A stretch of 64,000 bases of DNA from Bacteroidetes bacterium ADurb.Bin174 (GCA_002070265.1 MWCX01000023.1:1-64000); one strand, 5' to 3'; positions 8,367 through 17,078 are shown, numbered from the stretch's first letter. The notes: generated from the sequence alone by a model not told the origin. Numbers and translations are program-made.

Positions 8367-8450
8367 TCATTCTGCTCCTGCATTTTTCAAAAGCGTTTCA
8401 CATTGGTTTAGATTTTCTTCGTCATCATCTACATAGTAGTCGCTTAAAAT
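8367..8450 (-). pseudogene. Possible C-terminal remnant of an unidentified gene at the island edge
   Basis: Between the tmRNA 3' end and a TGA at 8367, one minus-strand frame reads SDYYVDDDEENLNQCETLL, then KNAGAE, an acidic stretch that looks coding but has no start of its own. It may be the tail of a gene cut by integration. The function is not recognisable. The rest of 8181-8366 holds no gene that I can support. Confidence 0.3.
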
Positions 8451-8456
8451 AGTGTA

Positions 8457-8478
8457 TTTCGTGGAGCTGGAGGGAGTC
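8457..8478 (-). other. Direct repeat within the ssrA 3' end (proximal att-like site)
   Basis: A 22-bp copy identical to 6446-6467. It covers the T-arm/acceptor end of the tmRNA and a few bases beyond, which is the segment commonly used by tyrosine recombinases that target ssrA. Confidence 0.75.
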
Positions 8479-8859
8479 GAACCCTCGTCCAAACAAGGAA
8501 TGAATAAGCTTTCTACATGTTTATCTTCGTTTGGGTTTTCGTGCAGCGGCAAGACCGAAGCTACCAACTGCTGCCTTATCCTCTTTAATTTCATGCTGAT
8601 TACGAGGCTAATCAACACTATCCCCGATTTAGCTGCACCCTCTGATCATCGGCCTCGGAGCGACGGCCTTTGGAGGATGTTTCGTCCCAATACCTTGTAT
8701 CGGGATTAAGCCGTTAATCTACTATACTTCGATCAGGCAGCGAAAGCGTAGTTATATTCGCCAGTTATTGTGTGTGTGAACCGTTATTAACGAGCCGTTT
8801 TCACCCCGCTCGACATGCTTACTTACCCCTTCTACCTGCTGTCAAAACCAAACAGCCCC
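8462..8859 (-). ncRNA. ssrA: tmRNA (SsrA), one-piece
   Basis: On the minus strand the RNA begins GGGGCTGTTTGGTTTTGACAG and ends TTCGACTCCCTCCAGCTCCA. GGGGCTG and CAGCTCC form a 7-bp acceptor stem, and CCA is not encoded. The tag frame (8762 down to 8733) encodes GEYNYAFAA followed by TGA, a typical Bacteroidetes proteolysis tag ending in an AA pair. The product rescues stalled ribosomes and tags the nascent chain for degradation. Short frames called across it (8367-8618, 8452-8709) are artefacts. Confidence 0.96.
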
Positions 8860-8886
8860 GTATTAAAAAGAACGTAATTCAGGCTG

Positions 8887-8894
8887 CAAAGATA
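8887..8894 (-). promoter_or_regulatory. -7 element TATCTTTG of ssrA
   Basis: Minus-strand TATCTTTG lies 27 bases before the tmRNA 5' end. The A-rich block of a tripartite repeat starts directly upstream of it, at 8897. Confidence 0.6.
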
Positions 8895-8896
8895 CG

Positions 8897-9018
8897 ACTA
8901 AAAACTAAGAACTAAAAACTAAGAACTAAAAACGAAAAACTTAACTCGCGACCCCGGAACCCGTTAACTTCCCTAACTTCTTTAACTTCTTTAACTTCTT
9001 TAACTTCCTACTTCCTAC
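8897..9018 (-). repeat. Tripartite intergenic repeat, full
   Basis: On the minus strand the order is (AAGTTAAAG)n-like units, then CGGGTTCCGGGGTCGCGAG, then TTTTTCGTTTTTAGTTCTTAG units, then the ssrA promoter. Within the last block the unit AGTTCTTAGTTTTT recurs. Confidence 0.75.
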
Positions 9019-9045
9019 CAACTACTAACTACTAACTTAAAACAG

Positions 9046-9083
9046 AAAAAAAGAGCTGTCTCAAAAAAAATGAGACAGCCCCT
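9046..9083 (-). terminator. Rho-independent terminator with MITE-end stem
   Basis: Minus strand: GGGGCTGTCTCA, eight T, then a TGAGACAGC-type arm and a T-tract. It ends transcription of the T9SS protein gene at 9114. The stem word GGCTGTCTCA is the same as one end of the MITE-like element. Confidence 0.85.
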
Positions 9084-9113
9084 TTTAACTACAAATAAAT
9101 ACTACTACAAACA

Positions 9114-11321
9114 CTACAATACCATTATCTTCTTGGAAAATACATTACCACCATTGTTTACGCTTAATATATAAGCACCTCTTTCTAAATGTAACGTGGC
9201 AGAATTTGTATTGTCCATTTGTGAAATTAAAGCTCCGGACATAGTATATACGCTAAAGCTTATCTTTGAATCACTTTTGGATTCTATGGTTAATTGTTTA
9301 TTATTGACACTTATTGCAACATCCTTTTGAGGTTGCACTTCGTCCAAATGAGTCGGAGTAGCTTTTGTAAATTTCAAGTTTTGAACTTTCAATTCTGAGT
9401 CTGTTGCCGAATTTTTCACAACAACCATATAATATCCGGCAGGGATGTCTGAAACATCAATTTGAGACATCTGAATTTCACTCATTGCAACATTGGTAGA
9501 ATAGTTAATTGCAGAAAATGTCTTTGCCACTAGATTTGTTTTCATATCAACAAATGATAGCGAAATTTGACCTGCGGCTGAACTTGTATAAGTCATTCTC
9601 AAATCAAGTTTTTGGGGAGTTAAATTAATTCCCCAACTAGCCCAGTGTCTGGGATTGGCTGTGTAATTTGTTCCGTACTGAAAATTCAAAAAGCCGTCTT
9701 CATCCGGATCATTCATATAGGGATTATAAAAGGCATTCGTATGGTTAAGTTTGATTGTATCATTTAAACCTAATGTCCCTACATTTAATGTCGTTCTATT
9801 TTTAACTTTATAAGTTTTTTTATTAGTAAATCCATCGTCCGGACCCGGTAAATCATCTCTACCCCCTGCCTTTGGGAACAATTGCAATCCCATACCCAAA
9901 GTACTTCCCAGTGTAACTTGATCAAAATAGTCTTTTGATATACTATATTCAATTCTTATGCTATCAGTATCAGCTTTTCGAGTTACGACATAATATGCTT
10001 TTGGAGTCCATCCCCATGTCTGCTGATCAGGATTTGAAAAATAAAATATACTTGACCCTTGGATTAAGTAATCAAGCCCTGAGCTAGTCCAAGGCGAATA
10101 ACCGTCTCCTCCTAAATATCCTGTAGAAGTTGAATAATCTGCGTCAATGAATATATCAGCAAGTCCCGTAGCGAAAGGTCTATTTGTTGCAGCATACATT
10201 GCCCAATAAAGCGTATTATTTTGTTCTGCAAATTTAAAATAAGGGTAAACCCCTGGTTCCGATTGAATAGGAACATTATCCCATTTACTCACAGCACCGG
10301 TACCTTTAGTCAATTTTAAGTTCTGAACTTTCAAGTTTGAACTTGTTGCCGAATTTTTCAAAACAACCATATAACGTCCGGCAGGGATATCTGAAGCATC
10401 AATTTGAAATACTTTTGTTTCACTCATTGTACCATTGGTAGAAAAGTCAATTTCAGAGAATGTCTTTGCCACCGCATTTGTTGCCATATTAACAAATGAT
10501 AGCGAAATTTGACCTGCGGCTGTGCTTTGATAAGTCATTCTCAAATCAAATATTTGTGGAGTTGCCAAATTAATTGCCCAACTAGCCCAGTGTCTAGGAT
10601 TGGCTGTGGGATCTGTTCCGTACTGAAAATTCAAAAAGCCGTCTGTATCCGGATCATTCATATAGGGATTATAAAAGGCATTTGTACAATTAAGTTTGAT
10701 TGTATCAGTTAAACCTAATGCTGTCGTTATATCCAATGTTGTTCTATTTTTAACTTTATAAACTTTTTTATTAGTAAATCCTGTGTCTGCACCCGGTAAA
10801 TCATCTCTACCCCCTGTCTTGGTGAACAATTGCAATCCCATACCCAAAGTAGTTCCCAGGGAAATTTGATTATACCAGCTTTTTTCCGAACTATATTCAA
10901 GTATTGTGCTATCAGGCACAGCAGTTCGAGTTACGCCGTAATTTATACCAGTCCATCCCCATGTCTGCTGATCAGAATTTGAAAAATAAAATATACTTGA
11001 CCCTTGGATTAAGTAATCAAGCCCTGAGCTAGTCCAAGGCGAATAACCGTCTCCTCCTAAATATCCTGTAGAAGTTGAATAATCTGCGTCAATGAATATA
11101 TCAGCAAGTGTCGCAGCGAAAGGTTTATCTGCTGCAGCATACATTGCCCAATAAAGCACATCGTTTTGTTCTGCAAATTTAAAATAAGGGTAAACCCCTG
11201 GTTCCGATTGAATGGGAGTAGTCACCCATTCACTCACATTACCATCTGCTGCGTAGGTTTGACCGTACATAACAGCCATAGAGCAGATCAATAAATAAAA
11301 GGTAAAAATTACTTTTTTCAT
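9114..11321 (-). CDS. Secreted T9SS protein with two tandem CBM9-like modules
   Basis: 735 residues with a signal peptide (MKKVIFTFYLLICSMAVMYG). It has two near-identical ~320-residue modules, about 24-345 and 346-660. Each begins with a CBM9-like domain (DGNVSEWVTTPIQSEPG, ADIFIDADYSTSTGY, SGLDYLIQGSSIF) and continues with a beta-sandwich (TNAFYNPYMNDPD, HWASWAINL, FDLRMTYQS, DIPAGRYMVVLKN). The C-terminal ~70 residues (KISFSVYTMSGALISQ ... GGNVFSKKIMVL) form a type A T9SS sorting domain, so it is exported and anchored or released at the surface. The role is probably glycan binding; no catalytic motif is seen. A paralogue with the same 3' flank lies at 14844-17078. Confidence 0.75.
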   Translation of the reverse strand: MKKVIFTFYLLICSMAVMYGQTYAADGNVSEWVTTPIQSEPGVYPYFKFAEQNDVLYWAMYAAADKPFAATLADIFIDADYSTSTGYLGGDGYSPWTSSGLDYLIQGSSIFYFSNSDQQTWGWTGINYGVTRTAVPDSTILEYSSEKSWYNQISLGTTLGMGLQLFTKTGGRDDLPGADTGFTNKKVYKVKNRTTLDITTALGLTDTIKLNCTNAFYNPYMNDPDTDGFLNFQYGTDPTANPRHWASWAINLATPQIFDLRMTYQSTAAGQISLSFVNMATNAVAKTFSEIDFSTNGTMSETKVFQIDASDIPAGRYMVVLKNSATSSNLKVQNLKLTKGTGAVSKWDNVPIQSEPGVYPYFKFAEQNNTLYWAMYAATNRPFATGLADIFIDADYSTSTGYLGGDGYSPWTSSGLDYLIQGSSIFYFSNPDQQTWGWTPKAYYVVTRKADTDSIRIEYSISKDYFDQVTLGSTLGMGLQLFPKAGGRDDLPGPDDGFTNKKTYKVKNRTTLNVGTLGLNDTIKLNHTNAFYNPYMNDPDEDGFLNFQYGTNYTANPRHWASWGINLTPQKLDLRMTYTSSAAGQISLSFVDMKTNLVAKTFSAINYSTNVAMSEIQMSQIDVSDIPAGYYMVVVKNSATDSELKVQNLKFTKATPTHLDEVQPQKDVAISVNNKQLTIESKSDSKISFSVYTMSGALISQMDNTNSATLHLERGAYILSVNNGGNVFSKKIMVL

Positions 11322-11361
11322 TTTGACTAATTTTAAAAGGTTGATAATTATAGAGAATTTA

Positions 11362-12573
11362 TTAAATAACTATTTTCTTTACGAATCTACATTCGTCTTT
11401 TCTGAATTCTATTAAATAAACACCACTTGCAAGATTGATTTGAATTTGTGAAGAATTTTTATAACTATGCAGCATTGAGCCGCTTAGCGAAAATATTTTA
11501 ATATCATACTGTTCTTCTGATACTATTTTTAGAGATTGTTTATGAATTGTGATATCAATCATATCACTATCGCTTTTTCTTTGGTCTTCAGTAATTGAAG
11601 TAATGTTTGATTCAATCTCAGATAAAGTAATTTTATTTATTTTTAAAAAAGAGTTTGTATTTGAAGCTTTTAATTTAAGCATGTACATTCCGGCCGGAAT
11701 TGTTGTCAAATCTAAAGTGCCAAGGTCATTTTCAGACATTAGTATGTTTGTGTTATAGTCTGTAGGTATAAAAATTTTACTGATTGTATTTGTTTTAATG
11801 TCAATCAATGATAATGTTATTCTTCCATTGCTGCTGCATTGGTAATTCATCCTTAACTTATAAATACTGGGTTTAATCAAATTAATTGCCCAACTTGCCC
11901 AAAGTGTCGAATTTGATGTATAATCGTTCCCACTTTGAAAATCAAGATAATTGTCTATATTAGAACTGTTCATATAAGGGTGAAAATATGCATTGCCTGA
12001 CACTAACTCGGAAGTTAAATTAGAATCTATATCAACAACAGTTCTTGGTTTTACCGTGTATCCTTTCCTTGATGAAAAATTATTGTCCTTTTTTGGGAAA
12101 AAATCTTTTTCGGTTCCATTATTTCCTTTATAGTAAGGATTAACAGAGATGCCGAATTTATTCAATAAAGGTATTTCAGTAAATAAATATTTGCCTGCTG
12201 AATATTCTACAGAATAATTATCTGAAGACATTCTTCGGGGGATATAATACTGCCAGAGTAAATTCCAATTCCATTGATCACTTCCCGGAGGTCCTGAATA
12301 ATTGTACAAACTGGTGCCTTGTATCAAATAATCAAAACCCGCACTTTCCCAAGGTGATAAAGTCATCCCGGTCAATTGATTGAAATCACTATCAAACCAG
12401 ACTTCTAACCAATGGTATGCATCCGGATCGAACATTTGCTGATTAGCATCCGTGCTTGCCTTTGTCCGGTAAAGATTATTATCAATAATATTATTCACGC
12501 TTTCGGCCTGAATTGTATTAATCCAAGTTATTGTTAAAACTAAAGCGATTATGATATAAAATTTTGTTTTCAT
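11362..12573 (-). CDS. Single-module CBM9-like T9SS protein
   Basis: 403 residues with a signal peptide ending near IQAES. One module matches the neighbours but lacks the opening DGxxSEW strand: WLEVWFDSDFNQLTG, SAGFDYLIQGTSLY, FHPYMNSSNID, LWASWAINL, YKLRMNYQCS, TIPAGMYMLKL. It ends with a T9SS sorting tail (IKIFSLSGSMLHSY ... RFVKKIVI). Its ligand-binding half resembles the second module of the 14844-17078 protein more than the modules of 9114-11321. Likely a secreted carbohydrate-binding protein, same strand as its neighbours with a 40-bp gap on one side and 27 bp on the other. Confidence 0.65.
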   Translation of the reverse strand: MKTKFYIIIALVLTITWINTIQAESVNNIIDNNLYRTKASTDANQQMFDPDAYHWLEVWFDSDFNQLTGMTLSPWESAGFDYLIQGTSLYNYSGPPGSDQWNWNLLWQYYIPRRMSSDNYSVEYSAGKYLFTEIPLLNKFGISVNPYYKGNNGTEKDFFPKKDNNFSSRKGYTVKPRTVVDIDSNLTSELVSGNAYFHPYMNSSNIDNYLDFQSGNDYTSNSTLWASWAINLIKPSIYKLRMNYQCSSNGRITLSLIDIKTNTISKIFIPTDYNTNILMSENDLGTLDLTTIPAGMYMLKLKASNTNSFLKINKITLSEIESNITSITEDQRKSDSDMIDITIHKQSLKIVSEEQYDIKIFSLSGSMLHSYKNSSQIQINLASGVYLIEFRKDECRFVKKIVI

Positions 12574-12600
12574 CTTATTTCCGGACTATACATGTGACCT

Positions 12601-14349
12601 CTATTGCCTTAATAAATTATTATTTTGAAGGTATGTCTTATAATCATCGAAAGCTCCAACGCCCGGTCTGAAGGTTGTCCAACTGAATTGAGTTATTGCC
12701 TTTGTGAACAACCCGGTAAAATCTAATTGATCTTTAAGTTTTATCCAGGGACGTGGAGAATAGGGTTTATTCTCGGGGAGACAATCCTCGAATGATTCAA
12801 TGTCCACCCCGAATATCATTCCGGTTTCATCACAAGCCTTTTTTACCGCTTCAAAATATTGAGGTAAGTAAACATCAAAATCATCCTGGTCAATATGACA
12901 TCTTCCGCCACAATCTTGCAAATAGAGTATATCTACATCAGTTGTTATTTCAAAGATACTTTTATAGAAATAATAAGTCATATCAACCGGTCTGCCACGC
13001 CATAATGCAGGCGCAATTGCAACAGGAAATTTTTTAGATTTAGATTTAGCGTGTGATGCTACATCTTGAAGATAATTTGCAAGAACAATTCTGTCGGACG
13101 GATTAAGCCAACCACTCCATTCGCCATCGTGAAATTCATTGGGAATATACCATCCGGCAAGTGCCGGACTATTTGAAAAAAGCCGGTATAAATCATCTAA
13201 AATATCTTTATTTCTTCCACTGATATAATTATAGGCTGAAACATCACCTTTGTCGTCAGGATATTCTCTTTGTTCAAATCCCAACATTAGTTTCATGCCC
13301 GTTTGCTCTGCGGCTGTAAACATTTTGTTTATGATGTCATATTCAAAATAATCTGAATTTTTCCAACTTATGGTTGAGCCTGTATAGTTGAATCTATCGC
13401 CGTCAACTGAAAATTGAACGATTACCGTATCGATTCCTACTTGTCGGTAAGCAGTGAAGTCAGACTGCCAATTAGTATTTAAATTCGGATCCGGGTATAA
13501 TTGAACAAATATGCTTGTGAAAATTGGAATGTGATTAAGTTTCGGCTTGTAGGAAGTTAGCTGTTGTATTGCATCTATATGGATAGTCCCTTGTTGCGAA
13601 CTCTTCGATGTATTCGTAATGTCAATTTGAATTCCCGCTACTCTTGTTAAATCTAATTTTGCGGCTGAATTATTTTCATCTTTGAACCAGCTATAAGGAA
13701 TTATTAATTGTTTCCACCCCACGTTGTTGAGAATTGACTGGTTTGTGTAGAAAAAATTGTTTCGTATGTTTGAATGAGACAAAGTGAATTCTTCGTTTTG
13801 TTGTAATAATCGAACTGTAATTGCATTTGTATTTCCTGTTTGTCCTTTTACCCATAACGATATGCCGAGCGGATGAAAAGATAAGTCCGAACGATCCATA
13901 TCGTACCATATTTTTCGTATATAAACCTTTTCATAACCGCCATATTTATTTGATCCTGAAAATGTATAATTTAGTTTGTAACTACCCAATCCTTGAAACT
14001 TAACTTGATTATCGATGGTTAAATCTAAGCTTGCATTAGTAGAAAATTCGTCAACATGAGGAGTCAGCGCACCAAATTCATAGTCACAATTATTTATATA
14101 TTTCGTAGCACCTATATTTTGAATTACATCCCCTAAATTTTCTCGTGTGGAAAACAACCAATACAAAGTATCGTTGTCTTCTGCGATTTTCATATAAGGG
14201 AACTCGCCGGGTTCAGATAAAATAGGTGTATTTTCCCATTCATCTAAAACTCCATCAACTACAAATTGAGCATTTGAAGTTTGAATATGGAATAAAAGAA
14301 ACCACATCAATAACGTCTTCATTATCCCAAGAAAGTATTTCCTTATCAT
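12601..14349 (-). CDS. Secreted glycosidase-like protein (DUF4434-type TIM barrel) with CBM9-like N-terminus
   Basis: 582 residues. The signal peptide runs from either of two starts (ATG 14349, or 14322 giving MKTLLMWFLLFHIQ). Residues ~28-75 repeat the opening of the neighbours' CBM9-like module (DGVLDEWENTPILSEPGEFP). A jelly-roll carbohydrate-binding-like domain follows (about 100-275). The C-terminal ~300 residues look like a DUF4434/DUF5109-type barrel: FVQLYPDPN, VIVQFSVDGDR, LMLGFEQREY, LAGWYIPNEFHDGEW, VDILYLQDCGG. The Glu of PNEFHDGEW is a candidate acid/base by analogy with clan A hydrolases; this is inference. No T9SS tail is visible. The region upstream is a decayed copy of the ROK-MFS control region. 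Confidence 0.65.
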   Translation of the reverse strand: MIRKYFLGIMKTLLMWFLLFHIQTSNAQFVVDGVLDEWENTPILSEPGEFPYMKIAEDNDTLYWLFSTRENLGDVIQNIGATKYINNCDYEFGALTPHVDEFSTNASLDLTIDNQVKFQGLGSYKLNYTFSGSNKYGGYEKVYIRKIWYDMDRSDLSFHPLGISLWVKGQTGNTNAITVRLLQQNEEFTLSHSNIRNNFFYTNQSILNNVGWKQLIIPYSWFKDENNSAAKLDLTRVAGIQIDITNTSKSSQQGTIHIDAIQQLTSYKPKLNHIPIFTSIFVQLYPDPNLNTNWQSDFTAYRQVGIDTVIVQFSVDGDRFNYTGSTISWKNSDYFEYDIINKMFTAAEQTGMKLMLGFEQREYPDDKGDVSAYNYISGRNKDILDDLYRLFSNSPALAGWYIPNEFHDGEWSGWLNPSDRIVLANYLQDVASHAKSKSKKFPVAIAPALWRGRPVDMTYYFYKSIFEITTDVDILYLQDCGGRCHIDQDDFDVYLPQYFEAVKKACDETGMIFGVDIESFEDCLPENKPYSPRPWIKLKDQLDFTGLFTKAITQFSWTTFRPGVGAFDDYKTYLQNNNLLRQ

Positions 14350-14444
14350 ATAAAAGTTTTATGGGTTTATTAAAACCTCGTCACAAAATAGCCAAACTTT
14401 TTTAGAATTCACATAAGTGTTTTATTCTTCCAGTCAAAAGTGCT

Positions 14445-14494
14445 CTACTCCATGCCCTCAGATGATTTTCCTGCCGTTTCGGCATTAATCTCCA
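14445..14494 (-). pseudogene. C-terminal remnant of an MFS sugar transporter gene
   Basis: Minus strand reads TGGAGATTAATGCC, then GAAACGGCAGGAAAATCATC and a TAG. With one base restored this encodes WRLMPETAGKSSEGME and a stop, nearly the same DNA as the end of the transporter at 27113-28516 (WRLMPETAGKSLEDIE). It lies next to a copy of that transporter's promoter region. Confidence 0.7.
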
Positions 14495-14507
14495 CTTGTT
14501 TTTCTAA

Positions 14508-14617
14508 ACATCATGCAAGTATAAAAATAATTTTATTATAAACAAAGCAATTAATAAAATATTTTGATAAATATTGTTGTAGAACATGTTTTTATTTCAA
14601 AATTCAATTAAAAAAGA
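14508..14617 (-). promoter_or_regulatory. Second copy of the ROK-MFS promoter/operator region
   Basis: Aligns along its length (about 80% by eye) with 28567-28675 upstream of the MFS gene. The inverted repeat ATTTTATTA (14530-14538) / TAATAAAAT (14552-14560) is kept with the same 13-base spacer as at 28590-28620. It now lies upstream of the DUF4434-like gene, with the MFS remnant between. Confidence 0.75.
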
Positions 14618-14748
14618 GCAAAGAACAAAGACAAAAGAACAAAGATAAAAGAACGAATAACGAATAACGATAAACGAATCAGATCACGTGACCCCGGAAC
14701 CCGGAACCCGTTAACTTCCCTAACTTCCCTAACTTCTTTAACTTCCCA
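14612..14748 (-). repeat. Tripartite intergenic repeat, full
   Basis: Minus-strand order: (AAGTTAGGG)n units, ACGGGTTCCGGGTTCCGGGG, then CGTTATTCGTTATTCGTTC and TTTGTTC units. It abuts the promoter copy at 14508-14617. A TATCTTTG word lies in the last block at about 14642-14649. Confidence 0.7.
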
Positions 14749-14773
14749 TATAAATAGTTTCACATTTAAAACA

Positions 14774-14812
14774 GAAAAAAAAAGCTGTCTCAAAAAAAAT
14801 GAGACAGCCCCT
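14774..14812 (-). terminator. Rho-independent terminator with MITE-end stem
   Basis: Minus strand GGGGCTGTCTCA, a T loop, TGAGACAGC arm and a nine-base T-tract. It is practically identical to the terminator at 9046-9083 and lies in the same place after the paralogous gene. Confidence 0.85.
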
Positions 14813-14843
14813 TTTAACTACAAATAAATACTACTACAAAATA

Positions 14844-17078
14844 CTACAATACCATTATCTTCTTGGAAAATACATTACCACCATTGTTTACGCTTAATAT
14901 ATAAGCACCTCTTTCTAAATGTAACGTGACAGAACTTGTATTGTCCATTTGTGAAATTAAAGCCCCGGATATAGTATAAACGCTAAAGCTTATCTTTGTA
15001 TCACTTTTGGATGTTATGGTTAATTGTTTATTGTGGACGCTTATTATAACATCCTTTTGAAGTTGTACTTCGTCTAAATGAGACGAAGTGGCTTTTGTCA
15101 ATTTTAAGTTCTGAACTTTCAATTCTGAATTTGTTTCCGAATTTTTCAAAACAACCATATAACGTCCGGCAGGGATGTCTGAAACATCAATTTGAGACAT
15201 CTGAATTTCACTCATTGCAACATTGGTAGAATAGTTAATTGCAGAAAATGTCTTTGCCACTAGATTTGTTTTCATATCAACAAATGATAGTGAAATTTGA
15301 CCTGCGGCTGTGCTTGTATAAGTCATTCTCAAATCAAATATTTGGGGAGTTGTTAAATTAATTCCCCAACTAGCCCAGTGTCTGGGATTGGCTGTGTAAT
15401 CTATCCCGTTCTGAAAATTCAAAAAGCCGTCCGTATCCGGATCATTCATATAGGGATTATAAAAGGCATTTGTACAATTAAGTTTGATTGTATCAGTTGA
15501 ACCTAATGCTGTCGTTATATCCAATGTTGTTCTATTTTTAATCTTAAAAATATTTCTTGCATCAGCACTAAATCCTGCGTCTATAACCGGAAAATTAAAC
15601 GCCTCTATATTCCCCGGATCATCCAATTTCTCATAATAAGGTTGAAATGAAACACCAAAAGTAGCTTCCAGTGAATTTTGATTAAAATTGCTTTTTGCAA
15701 CACTATATTCAGTTGTAGTGTTATCCGAATTCATAGTTCGAACTATGGATCCTGCACTAATCCAATCCCAAGTGGTAGGAGAACCACCACTATGATAAAG
15801 TAGAGACGTCCCTTGGATTAGATAATCAAGTCCTGCAGCAGGCCAATGATTATAGTCTCCTACATATCCTGTAGTTTTTAAACGATCTGAGTCAAAGAAC
15901 ACATCAACCCAACAATATTGTGCAGGGACGAATTTTTTACCTTGTTCAGCATAAAATGCCAAAAAAAGCGTATTATTTTCTTCTGCCAATCTAAAATAAG
16001 GGTAAACCCCCGGTTCCGATTGAATAGGAACATTATCCCATTTACTCACAGCACCGGTACCTTTTGTCAATTTCAAGTTCTGAACTTTCAAGTTTGAATT
16101 TGTTGCCGAATTTTTCAAAACAACCATATAACGTCCGGCAGGGATATCTGAAGCATCAATTTGAAACACTTTTGTTTCACTCATTGTACCATTGGTAGAA
16201 AAGTCAATTGCAGGGAATGTCTTTGCCACCGCATTTGTTGCCATATCAACAAATGATAGCGAAATTTGACCTGCATTTGTGCTTTGATAAGTCATTCTCA
16301 GATCAAATATTTGTGGAGTTGCCAAATTAATTGCCCAACTGGCCCAGTGGCTGGGATTGGCTGTGTGATCTGTCCCGTTCTGAAAATTCAAAAAGCCGTC
16401 TGTATCCGGGTCATTCATATAGGGATTATAAAAGGCATTTGTACAATTAAGTTTGATTGTATCAGTTAAACCTAATGTTGTCGTTATATCCAATGTCGTT
16501 CTGTTTTTAACTTTATAAATTTTTTTATTAGTAAATCCATTGTCCGGACCCGGTAAATCGCATCTCTCCCCTGCCTTGGGGAACAATTGCAATCCTATAC
16601 CCAAAGTAGTTCCCAGGGAAAATTGAATATACCAGCTTTTTTCTGAGCTATATTCAAGTATTGTGCTATCAGGCACAGCAGTTCGAAGTACGCCATAATT
16701 TATAGGAGCCCATCCCCATTCATTCTGATTAGAATTTGAAAAATAATATACCATATTCCCCTGGAGTAGGTAATCAAGCCCTGAGCTAGTCCAAGGACTA
16801 TATGTTGCTCCTATATATCCTGTAGCAGTTGAATAATCTGCGTCAATGAATATGTCAGCAAATGACGCAGCGAAAGGTTTATTTGCTGCAGCATAAATTG
16901 CCCAATAAAGCACATCGTTTTGTTCTGCAAATTTAAAATAGGGGTAAACCCCGGGTTCCGATTGAATGGGAGTAGTAACCCATTCACTCACATCACCATC
17001 TGCTACGTAGGTCGTCTGACCGTATATAACCACCATAGAGCAGATCAATAAATAAAAAGTAAAGATTGTTTTTTTCAT
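14844..17078 (-). CDS. Secreted T9SS protein with two CBM9-like modules (paralogue of 9114-11321)
   Basis: 744 residues. The signal peptide, first module, flanks of the second module and T9SS tail are nearly identical to the protein at 9114-11321. The first part of module 2 (about 370-510: VDVFFDSDRLKTTGY, AGLDYLIQGTSLLYHSGG, FGVSFQPYYEK) is replaced by a divergent version related to the protein at 11362-12573. The shared parts include DGDVSEWVTTPIQSEPG, FYNPYMNDPDTDGFLN and HWASWAINL. It is a probable surface glycan-binding protein without visible catalytic residues. It sits between a decayed MFS promoter copy and a decayed ROK start, so it appears to have entered a former ROK-MFS intergenic region. 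Confidence 0.75.
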   Translation of the reverse strand: MKKTIFTFYLLICSMVVIYGQTTYVADGDVSEWVTTPIQSEPGVYPYFKFAEQNDVLYWAIYAAANKPFAASFADIFIDADYSTATGYIGATYSPWTSSGLDYLLQGNMVYYFSNSNQNEWGWAPINYGVLRTAVPDSTILEYSSEKSWYIQFSLGTTLGIGLQLFPKAGERCDLPGPDNGFTNKKIYKVKNRTTLDITTTLGLTDTIKLNCTNAFYNPYMNDPDTDGFLNFQNGTDHTANPSHWASWAINLATPQIFDLRMTYQSTNAGQISLSFVDMATNAVAKTFPAIDFSTNGTMSETKVFQIDASDIPAGRYMVVLKNSATNSNLKVQNLKLTKGTGAVSKWDNVPIQSEPGVYPYFRLAEENNTLFLAFYAEQGKKFVPAQYCWVDVFFDSDRLKTTGYVGDYNHWPAAGLDYLIQGTSLLYHSGGSPTTWDWISAGSIVRTMNSDNTTTEYSVAKSNFNQNSLEATFGVSFQPYYEKLDDPGNIEAFNFPVIDAGFSADARNIFKIKNRTTLDITTALGSTDTIKLNCTNAFYNPYMNDPDTDGFLNFQNGIDYTANPRHWASWGINLTTPQIFDLRMTYTSTAAGQISLSFVDMKTNLVAKTFSAINYSTNVAMSEIQMSQIDVSDIPAGRYMVVLKNSETNSELKVQNLKLTKATSSHLDEVQLQKDVIISVHNKQLTITSKSDTKISFSVYTISGALISQMDNTSSVTLHLERGAYILSVNNGGNVFSKKIMVL

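Noticed and set aside
8452-8709. 85-codon plus-strand frame
   Set aside because: Antisense to the tmRNA gene.
14608-14793. 61-codon frame rich in VKEVREV
   Set aside because: Translation of a tripartite repeat; similar repeat-driven frames occur at 30940 and 42868.
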